From contig OZ252006.1 in assembly GCA_965247175.1 (NCBI GenBank), positions 2,294,001-2,358,000 of the forward strand: DNA of 64,000 nucleotides. The letters run 5' to 3'. Position numbers and translations under genes: made by a program. Source of the stretch: JANQMX01 sp965247175. Lineage in GTDB: Bacteria; Pseudomonadota; Alphaproteobacteria; Kiloniellales; DSM-21159. The notes beneath the pieces are model-generated. The model did no database searches and was not told the DNA's origin. It worked only from the letters and a program-made list of their open reading frames with translations. Each line of letters begins with the position of its first letter. Position 1 is the first letter of the stretch. This document shows, piece after piece, positions 57,397-64,000 of this stretch.

Positions 57397-59115
57397 ATGA
57401 CTGACGTCATCAGCGGCTACATCTTCTACGAGATCGCAGCGCTTCTCGTCCTGGCGGCGGGCGTCGGGTTTATTGGTCTGCTACTGCGCCAGCCCTTGAT
57501 CGTCAGCTTTATCGCCGTCGGCATTCTCGCCGGACCGTCTGTTCTCGATATCGCCAAGTCCGATGAGCATATCGATCTCTTGGCCGAGCTCGGCATTGCC
57601 GTTCTTCTCTTTCTCGTCGGGCTCAAGCTCGACCTCAAGCTGATCAAGACCTTGGGGCCGGTCGCGCTGATGACGGGACTGGGCCAGGTGGCCTTTACGA
57701 CGATCTTCGGATTCCTCATCGGCCTGGCGCTCGGCCTCGATGTCACCACCAGCCTCTATGTCGCCGTCGCGCTGACCTTCTCCTCCACGATCATCATCGT
57801 GAAGCTGCTGACCGACAAGCGCGAGATCGACTCGCTGCACGGCCGCATCGCGCTCGGCTTCCTCATCGTCCAGGACCTAGTGGTCGTTCTCGCCATGATC
57901 GTCCTCTCGGCGCTCGGGGTCGGGGCTGCCGGCGATTCGGGCTTTATCGACGTTCTGCTGGTCTTCGGATATGGCGCCGGGATGCTGTTCGCGGTCGGCC
58001 TTTTCATCCGCTTCCTCGCCAATCCGCTGGTCGAGCGGCTTTCCCGCGCGCCAGAACTGCTGGTGTCCTTTGCCATCGGCTGGGCTGCCCTGCTGGCCGC
58101 GCTCGGCCACTATCTGGGTTTCGGCAAGGAGCTGGGCGGACTGCTTGCCGGCGTCTCTCTGGCCTCGACGCCGTTTCGCGAGGCCATCGCCGCGCGCCTG
58201 GCATCCTTGCGGGACTTTCTCCTGCTCTTCTTCTTTATCGGCCTCGGGGCCTCGCTCGATCTCTCCATCCTCGGCGCGAGCGTCTTCGCCGCCGTGCTGT
58301 TTTCGCTCTTCGTGTTGATCGGCAATCCCCTGATCGTGCTCGCGATCATGGGGGCCATGGGCTACCGCAAGCGCACCGGCTTTCTCGCCGGCTTGACGGT
58401 TGCGCAAATCAGCGAGTTCTCCCTAATCTTCATGGCCATGGGCGTCGCGCTCGGCCACGTGTCCGATGAAGCCCTGGGCCTCGTGACGCTCGTCGGGCTG
58501 ATCACCATCGCGGCGTCCACCTACATGATCACCTATTCGCACCAGCTCTATGCTCGGGTCGAGCCGGCGCTGGGTATCTTCGAGCGGCCGTCGGCCGGTC
58601 GGCACGAAGACGCCGTGCACCTCAGCAAGGGCTCTTACGATGTCATCGTTTTCGGCCTGGGCCGCTACGGATTGGCCATTGCTCAAGAACTGAGAGATGC
58701 CGGACAAAAGGTGCTCGGCGTCGACTTCAACCCGGTGGCCGTCCGACACGCAAAAGAGCAGGGCTTCGATGTGATCTTCGGCGACGCAACGGACCCGGAG
58801 ATGCTGGCCCACCTGCCGTTAAAGGGAGTCGCTTGGGCTATTTCGGCCGTACCCGAGCACGACACCGGGATCACCCATGACGATCCAAGGCGCTCCCTGA
58901 TCGGCTCCTTGCGAGACCTCAAGTTCGAAGGGCGTATCGCCGTGTCGGCGCATGCCGAAGAGGTCGCGGAGAAGCTGGAGGCGGCCGGCGCAACTCTGGT
59001 ATTCATGCCGTTTCGTGACGCCGCAACGCGGGCGGCCGCTCTGGTGCTGAGCGGTGCCACGCCGCCCAACGCGGAAACCGCCGACCCGGAAGGGCAGAAG
59101 GAGTTTGCCGCTTAG
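57397..59115 (+). CDS. monovalent cation:proton antiporter, CPA2/KefB type, with RCK (TrkA-N) domain
   Basis: 572 residues. About 12 membrane helices span residues 8-385 (IAALLVLAAGVGFIGLLLRQ, VALTFSSTIIIVKLLTD, GRIALGFLIVQDLVVVLAMI). The C-terminal cytosolic RCK domain (about 412-540) has YDVIVFGLGRYGLAIAQEL with a Rossmann glycine motif and VDFNPVAVRHAKEQGFDVIF, then GDATDPEML. It exchanges K+ or Na+ for protons, gated by nucleotide binding. It is divergent from the hydrogenase operon; no functional link is evident. The ion cannot be told from sequence. Confidence 0.9.
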   Translation: MTDVISGYIFYEIAALLVLAAGVGFIGLLLRQPLIVSFIAVGILAGPSVLDIAKSDEHIDLLAELGIAVLLFLVGLKLDLKLIKTLGPVALMTGLGQVAFTTIFGFLIGLALGLDVTTSLYVAVALTFSSTIIIVKLLTDKREIDSLHGRIALGFLIVQDLVVVLAMIVLSALGVGAAGDSGFIDVLLVFGYGAGMLFAVGLFIRFLANPLVERLSRAPELLVSFAIGWAALLAALGHYLGFGKELGGLLAGVSLASTPFREAIAARLASLRDFLLLFFFIGLGASLDLSILGASVFAAVLFSLFVLIGNPLIVLAIMGAMGYRKRTGFLAGLTVAQISEFSLIFMAMGVALGHVSDEALGLVTLVGLITIAASTYMITYSHQLYARVEPALGIFERPSAGRHEDAVHLSKGSYDVIVFGLGRYGLAIAQELRDAGQKVLGVDFNPVAVRHAKEQGFDVIFGDATDPEMLAHLPLKGVAWAISAVPEHDTGITHDDPRRSLIGSLRDLKFEGRIAVSAHAEEVAEKLEAAGATLVFMPFRDAATRAAALVLSGATPPNAETADPEGQKEFAA

Positions 59116-59411
59116 CGGCCGCCCTCGCTTGAGCAAAAGACACCGTCAAAAGCCGCAGAAGCTGATCAAGACGATCACGAAACTGGTCAAGGGAAGATCC
59201 GCAGCCAGAAATGTCTAGACAACGCAGTCGCGATCTCGGCTGCAGCTCGACATCTGCTGGACACAATAGGCCGAAACATTAGCATGACATCCGGGTTCCT
59301 CGCGGATAAGACCCATCACGACTTCGCATGTCCCTGGCCGGTCTTCGGCGAGAGGATACAAGGCGCAAACCGCTTGGCGGAACTCGCAGTGCCAAGGGGA
59401 TCCTCACCGGC

Positions 59412-62400
59412 ATGGCAGATAGGACGGATAACAACGAGACCGTGCACTCGGGGCTACGGTGGCCGTCCGCCTATCAAGACATGCTGCCCGTCATCAAAGA
59501 GCAGTGGGGCATTCAAGGCAGCATCTGCCTGAACCGTGAGCTCAGTGCCGGCAAGTCAGGGGCTTTGGTCTACGCGGCAGACATCGACAGCGACCGGAGC
59601 CGTGGCCAGACCATCCTAAAGCTCGACAAGGCGCCGGACTCTGCCTGGCAAGAAGAACACGAGGCGGCCCGCCACAATCGGGCGATCGCTGATGCGCCCG
59701 AGTTTGCGAAAGAGCATCTGCCGAGGCTTCTCCATTCGTCGCACCACGGCAACGAGATCGCCGTTCTCTATTCCATTGCCGCCGGTGGATTGGAGTATGC
59801 GGACCCCTGGCCAAACTGTCCTTTCGATCAGCAGCGACAGGCCACCGGCCGAATATCGCGGGGACTCTTGGAGGAGTGGAATCGCGACTATAAACTGAGC
59901 CGCGGTTTACATTCGCCTTCGGAGCTTCTCGATCGCTGGCTCGACTATCGCCTCCACCCTGAACAGGGAGGGCGCATTCACGCGCTGCTTCAGCAAGACC
60001 GCCAGCTATTGCCCGACCAGCCGAGCCTCAGCTTCGAAGGCCATTGGTACCCCAATCCACTGGCCTTTGCGCTGAAGGGCGATGCGCTTCCGGAACAGCT
60101 TCGTCTGCGCGCAGTCACGGGCCACTGCCACGGCGATCTGCACGGCCTGAACGTGCTGGTCGACCGTTCAGAGTCTTCCGAGCCAGGCTACTACCTGATC
60201 GACCTTGCGGACTACCAAAGCGCACAGTTTCTGTTTTTCGATCATGCTTACTTCGAGATTTCCTGCCTGCTGGTATCGCGGGAGTCCGCGACCCAAGCGA
60301 ATTGGGACGCGATTCTCGCCCAACTGAGCCGCTTCCGTCACCATGATGAGCAACCCGGCCTGCACGCGAACGATCTCGGCCTCATCGAAATCGTCAAGAC
60401 GCTGCGCCGGGAGGCCGACGACTGGATCAACCGCCACGAGGGCGAGCGCCGGTCTTACATGGAGAGCCAGTACCTACTGGCACGCGTTGCCGCGGGCTTG
60501 AGCTTCGCCCACAAGAAGATCTCCAAGGAAAGCCGGCAAATGGCGTTCCTCTACGCGGCGGCGAACCTCAAGGACTACATGAAGCTCAATCGCCTGGACT
60601 GGCCCAAGCACGGTCCATCCTTCGACTTCGAGGTGGGTAAGGCGAGCAGCCGAGAGCCTGAGCCGAGCGACAGGACCGATGCCTTGGATGCGCCCCGCGA
60701 AGCGGCCCTTCCCGCTCGCGCAGCGTCTTCGCTCCCCAGGCAGGAAAGCAGCCGCCCCGCTTTGCCGCGCGAGGAGCCAAGACGAGGCACGCTGTTCGGT
60801 CACTTTGTCAACGAGCTGCGGCGGCGCAATGTCATCAAGGTCGCCGGCGTCTACATCATCGTGTCTTGGCTGTGCCTCCAGGTGGCCAGCGCCTTGGAGT
60901 CGGCTCTACACCTGCCGCCCTGGACGGACACGCTCGTCGCTGTGCTTCTGGCACTCGGCCTGCCCATTGCCTGCGTCATTGCTTGGGCATTTGAAACGAG
61001 CCCGGAAGGCCTGAAGCTGACGAAGCCGCCAGACGACAGCTCCGACCGCATGTCGCGCGAGAAGCGGGTCTTGGACTACATCGTCGTGGCCGGTGTCTTG
61101 GCGATACTGGCGCTCACAGTGGCGCGCGAGGGCTTCCATCGCTTTGCGGAAGACCCTACAGCGCAGAATTGGGAAGAGGAGCAGCAGGCGATCGCCGTTC
61201 TGCCCTTCAGAAACCTCGACGCGACCGAAGGCGATGACGGCTTCTCCGATGGCTTGACCATCGAGATCATGAATACCCTCGCCCGCACCGGCCGTTTTCG
61301 CATCCCCGGGCAGAGCTCCTCGTTCAGCTACAAGGATCAAGCCGTCGACTTGCGAACCGTCGGCCGGGATCTCGGGGTGCAGTACATCCTCGAAGGCAGC
61401 GTCCGGCGGTCGGGCGATCAGCTTCGCATCGAGGCGCAGCTCGTTCAGGCAGACGACGGCTTTCTTATCTGGTCGGACGTCTACGCGGAGCAGATGGAGG
61501 ACGTCTTCTCCATCCAAGAGAGAATCGCCAATGCCATCGGTCAGGCGCTCAAGACCCCCTTAGGGATTGAAGCGCAAACCCTCGAGACCGATCGAACCGA
61601 TGACCCGGAAGCTTACGATCTGTTCCTGAAAGGCCTTGCCTTGCTCAGGCGAAGAGGCTCGGACCTCAACGAGGCCGTGGACCTCTTGTCCCAAAGCGTC
61701 GAAATCGACCCGGAGTTCGCCGCAGGATGGGCGGCTCTCTCCCTCACTTACGACGTCCTGCCAGACTACGTGACCGAAAGAGATGACCGTCCGGTCTTAC
61801 CGGCCACCTTCTATCGGCGCGCCTATGAAGCCGCTTTGACCGCGGAACGGCTCGACCCGGAGTTGGCGATCGTGCTGCACGCAGTCGGCAATGCCTTTCG
61901 GCGTCAGCGGCAGTGGCCTTTGGCGGAGGACCGCTATCGCCAAGCGCTGGTCCAGGATCCGCGCCATCATGAGGTCATGGAGGACTACAGCGAGCTGCTG
62001 TCCCTCGTCGGGCATCATGCCCAGGCCATAGCCATGGCCGAAGAAGCGCGCGAGCTCGATCCGCTCAATCCCGTCTATCGATTCAGAGAAGCTCAAGCCC
62101 ACTGGCTGATGGACCAAAGCGCCGAGGATTCAGAAGCTCTCATCGAGTTGTTCAAGACGTATCCGAGTTTTCAGGTTTTCAGCGTGCGCGCCCTGGCAGG
62201 ATACATGTTCAAGACCGATCAGGTCGCCGAGCTCAAAGAGATCGTAGAAAACTGCACCTCCTGCGATCCGACCTGGCGAGACCCGTTCATGGCAATGATC
62301 GACGGCACAGAGAGCCAATCGCCTGAGGCGACCTTCCTGATCTACAAGGACGAACCCTTCTTGGGCTATCTGTTCCTTGACGCGATCCAGGGCCCGGATT

Positions 62401-62609
62401 TGGTGCTGGAGGCTTTTCAGTACTACGTGCTCAGCCCTTCCCACCCGATGCTCGTGTATCTGATGCCATGGAGCACCATCGAGTCCGTCGGCGCACGAGA
62501 CGAATTCAAGTTTCTCGTGGAAGAGCTCGGACTGGTCGACTACTGGCGAGACCGCGGCTGGCCCGACCGGTGCAAGCCACTTGAGGACGGCGATTTCGTG
62601 TGCACGTGA
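59412..62609 (+). CDS. APH/kinase-like domain fused to membrane helices, TolB/FlgO-like domain and TPR-like repeats
   Basis: 1065 residues from ATG at 59412 (AAGGGG upstream; the frame opens at 59328). Residues about 15-400 have phosphotransferase marks: a Lys in GQTILKLDKAPD, the catalytic loop TGHCHGDLHGLNVLVDR (about 236-252) and metal-binding YYLIDLADYQSAQFLFFDH. A charged linker leads to ELRRRNVIKVAGVYIIVSWL and LVAVLLALGLPIACVIAWAF, the double-helix module common in adenylate-cyclase-type TPR proteins, then a third helix (about 553-575). A TolB/FlgO-like domain (AIAVLPFRNLDATEGDDGFS, GVQYILEGSVRRSGDQLRIE, about 591-716) and helical repeats follow to the end. I infer a cytoplasmic kinase and a periplasmic sensor half, but the substrate is unknown. 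Confidence 0.75.
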   Translation: MADRTDNNETVHSGLRWPSAYQDMLPVIKEQWGIQGSICLNRELSAGKSGALVYAADIDSDRSRGQTILKLDKAPDSAWQEEHEAARHNRAIADAPEFAKEHLPRLLHSSHHGNEIAVLYSIAAGGLEYADPWPNCPFDQQRQATGRISRGLLEEWNRDYKLSRGLHSPSELLDRWLDYRLHPEQGGRIHALLQQDRQLLPDQPSLSFEGHWYPNPLAFALKGDALPEQLRLRAVTGHCHGDLHGLNVLVDRSESSEPGYYLIDLADYQSAQFLFFDHAYFEISCLLVSRESATQANWDAILAQLSRFRHHDEQPGLHANDLGLIEIVKTLRREADDWINRHEGERRSYMESQYLLARVAAGLSFAHKKISKESRQMAFLYAAANLKDYMKLNRLDWPKHGPSFDFEVGKASSREPEPSDRTDALDAPREAALPARAASSLPRQESSRPALPREEPRRGTLFGHFVNELRRRNVIKVAGVYIIVSWLCLQVASALESALHLPPWTDTLVAVLLALGLPIACVIAWAFETSPEGLKLTKPPDDSSDRMSREKRVLDYIVVAGVLAILALTVAREGFHRFAEDPTAQNWEEEQQAIAVLPFRNLDATEGDDGFSDGLTIEIMNTLARTGRFRIPGQSSSFSYKDQAVDLRTVGRDLGVQYILEGSVRRSGDQLRIEAQLVQADDGFLIWSDVYAEQMEDVFSIQERIANAIGQALKTPLGIEAQTLETDRTDDPEAYDLFLKGLALLRRRGSDLNEAVDLLSQSVEIDPEFAAGWAALSLTYDVLPDYVTERDDRPVLPATFYRRAYEAALTAERLDPELAIVLHAVGNAFRRQRQWPLAEDRYRQALVQDPRHHEVMEDYSELLSLVGHHAQAIAMAEEARELDPLNPVYRFREAQAHWLMDQSAEDSEALIELFKTYPSFQVFSVRALAGYMFKTDQVAELKEIVENCTSCDPTWRDPFMAMIDGTESQSPEATFLIYKDEPFLGYLFLDAIQGPDLVLEAFQYYVLSPSHPMLVYLMPWSTIESVGARDEFKFLVEELGLVDYWRDRGWPDRCKPLEDGDFVCT

Positions 62610-62619
62610 TTCGCTCCCG

Positions 62620-62634
62620 CGGCCTGTTTGGCCG
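62620..62634 (+). terminator. short hairpin after the kinase-TPR gene
   Basis: CGGCC-TGTTT-GGCCG forms a perfect 5-bp stem 11 nt after the stop codon. There is no T-run, so termination is only weakly supported. Confidence 0.3.
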
Positions 62635-62695
62635 AGAACAACCCGCATCGCCTTAGGCAACTGCACCCAATACAGATAGACGGAGATGCCGCGCG

Positions 62696-63700
62696 TCAGG
62701 GCCCACGCTCGACCGCGAGGCTCGCGGCCTCGTCCGCCGATACTGCATGCTTGCCCGGGCGAAGCGCCGCAGCGCTCTCCTGAAACGGCTTGATCAGGGC
62801 GTCCCGAAACGTGGGATAGGGCTGGGGGACCTTCCCCCCCTGCCCATCGCTGATTCCGAAGACAAAGGCTTCATCGCGCTTGGGAATATAGAGGGTTCCG
62901 AACATCCAATCCCAAAGCGCAAAGATCTCGCCGAAGTTCTTGTCGAAGTGCTTTGGATCCGAGGAGTGGTGAGCTTGATGCTGAAGCGGTGAGATCAGCA
63001 CATGCTCGAGGATGCGACCATAGCTCAGCGGAATATGGCTGTGCCGCAAATGGCCGCCGAACAACATGTAGCCCTGGAAGGCGATCGTGGTGGCTTGCAC
63101 CACCCAGAGCTCGATCTGGCCGACGAAAAGAAACAGAACCAGCGCCTGTGCCACGCCTACGAAGAAGGACATGAGGAATTGCTGGATTGTGTAGTAGACC
63201 GGGTGGCCCCTGAGGAAGGTGACCGGGGTCAGCACATCCGCCGAATGATGGACGGCGTGAAAGGGCCAAAGCACGGGGGCCTTGTGATGCACATAGTGCG
63301 TTGCAAAGCGGCAGAAGTCCTGAGTCAGGAACAGGAGAACGACAGCTAGAAGTCCCGTTGCAAAGCTCGTCGGCTCGGCGCTGCCGCCTCCCGCAAGGCC
63401 TTCCAGTGCTGCCAGCAGAGCGACCGTTACGACGGGACCGAAGTAGAAGGTTGCAAAGAAGCCGAGCGCAAACAGGCCGAGGATGAGGGAGGAGAGTAAC
63501 ACATCCGTTCGCGTGGAGGGATGTCGATACAACTCGCGCGGCGCCACATAGGCTAAGAAGCCAGCCTTGCCGCCCCGCAGCTTCCACAAAACGAAGGCGA
63601 TCAGAACGGTTGTGGGAATGTAAAGTGGCGAATAGGGAAAATCGAAACTGAAAAAATAAGTGACGATTTTCTCTAGTATTGCCCCGACCTGCTCGACCAT
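62696..63700 (-). CDS. fatty acid hydroxylase/sterol desaturase family protein
   Basis: 334-residue membrane di-iron enzyme. About four to six helices (residues 30-50, 70-115, 175-215). The His clusters that bind iron are present in FATHYVHHKAPVLWPFHAVH (H-x3-H-H and H-x2-H-H), HSADVLTPVTFLRGHPVYY and LQHQAHHSSDPKHFDKNFG, in the order usual for the family. A C-terminal part follows with NFGEIFALWDWMFGTLYIP. Substrates in the family include sterols, fatty acids and carotenoids, so none is assigned. It converges on the kinase-TPR gene. Confidence 0.92.
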   Translation of the reverse strand: MVEQVGAILEKIVTYFFSFDFPYSPLYIPTTVLIAFVLWKLRGGKAGFLAYVAPRELYRHPSTRTDVLLSSLILGLFALGFFATFYFGPVVTVALLAALEGLAGGGSAEPTSFATGLLAVVLLFLTQDFCRFATHYVHHKAPVLWPFHAVHHSADVLTPVTFLRGHPVYYTIQQFLMSFFVGVAQALVLFLFVGQIELWVVQATTIAFQGYMLFGGHLRHSHIPLSYGRILEHVLISPLQHQAHHSSDPKHFDKNFGEIFALWDWMFGTLYIPKRDEAFVFGISDGQGGKVPQPYPTFRDALIKPFQESAAALRPGKHAVSADEAASLAVERGP

Positions 63701-63850
63701 CGCACGCCCCCAAGACCGACACGTTCGCGCGCGTCAGTATTCGCCCATGCCGTTAGGAAAGGCCTAAGCGCGTCGACGACGGAATCCTGAGATTCGAGGA
63801 GCGGCAACGGCCGATTGGGCCGGGACCGTTGTCGGTGTCAGGACCGACCT

Positions 63851-64000
63851 TCAGTAGACCGACGCATAGGCACGATGCACCTCGGCCTCGTCCATGCCCT
63901 CGAGGAAACGCATCTCGCCTTCCTTGTGCTTGCGGTAGACCTCGGCAAACTCCGGCGCGAACCAGCCATGCACGGTGGCGTTCTCGGCAAAGCGCGCCAG
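63851..64000 (-). CDS. C-terminal end of a glutamine synthetase-family protein (partial)
   Basis: Only the last 49 codons and the stop (63851-63853) lie in the window. The readable end includes VHGWFAPEFAEVYRKHKEGE and FLEGMDEAEVHRAYASVY, which resembles the terminal helix of glutamine synthetase-family proteins (gamma-glutamylpolyamine synthetase-like). With no active-site residues visible the call is tentative. Transcription runs towards the window interior, 150 bp upstream of the sterol-desaturase-like gene start. Confidence 0.5.
   Translation of the reverse strand: MARFAENATVHGWFAPEFAEVYRKHKEGEMRFLEGMDEAEVHRAYASVY

Noticed and set aside
59116..59411. Small gene or RNA in the 296-bp gap before the kinase-TPR gene
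   Set aside because: No start with a ribosome site, no hairpin and no tRNA-like fold was seen; I see nothing in it beyond a possible promoter.

Overview
This 64 kb window reads as a chromosomal segment of a free-living, high-GC Gram-negative bacterium. I infer an alphaproteobacterium, possibly of a marine Rhodospirillales or Kiloniellales type. The reasons are the uniformly GC-rich coding DNA, the many overlapping genes, a GntR/Liv-type ABC locus, a cobalamin-riboswitch TonB receptor, a group 3b NAD(P)-linked [NiFe] hydrogenase, a type II secretion system with minor pseudopilins, and TIGR02466 and DUF3604 genes. The species cannot be named from the sequence alone. I found no tRNA, rRNA, CRISPR array, insertion sequence, phage gene or replication origin.

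Layout. 1-3257 (minus): branched-chain-type ABC uptake genes (livH, livM, binding protein cut by the window edge). 3805-6965: a GntR regulator, a TIM-barrel-like protein and a convergent regulator-like protein joining a PEP-hydrolase-type barrel to a degenerate NtrC-like AAA region and a Fis helix-turn-helix. 7080-10800: cytochrome c and DUF411 pair, MgtE, and polyphosphate:AMP phosphotransferase. 10891-14460 (minus): a cobalamin riboswitch, a BtuB-like receptor and an uncharacterised partner. 14515-25285: a type I secretion operon with two different ABC subunits plus HlyD, divergent from a 1720-residue RTX protein with cadherin-like repeats, its probable substrate. 25439-29455: a small periplasmic protein, a TIGR02466 oxygenase-like protein and a membrane spermidine-synthase-like protein. 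29452-35111: three HupE/UreJ-family membrane proteins and a PPIase-like protein, divergent from a DUF3604 protein.

35346-46559: type II secretion genes in the order O-E-F-G-H-I-J-L-M-C/N-like-D on plus, with gspK convergent on minus. The secretin carries its own lipobox. 46669-50427: a second TIGR02466 protein, an AlaX-type editing protein, an SDR, an AraC regulator and an ASCH protein. 50661-56906: hypD converging on a tightly overlapped hydrogenase operon (beta, cyclic-nucleotide-binding protein, gamma, delta, alpha, maturation protease). 57397-64000: a CPA2 antiporter, a 1065-residue fusion of an APH/kinase-like domain to membrane helices, a TolB/FlgO-like domain and TPR-like repeats, a fatty acid hydroxylase/sterol desaturase-family protein, and the C-terminal end of a probable glutamine synthetase-family protein.

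The most distinctive items are the type I transporter whose two ATPase subunits have lost complementary catalytic motifs, the kinase-TolB-TPR receptor-like fusion, the PEP-hydrolase/degenerate-NtrC/Fis fusion, the DUF3604-PPIase-HupE triad locus, and the B12-controlled unknown protein. Functions are assigned from recognisable motifs and context; no database search was possible.
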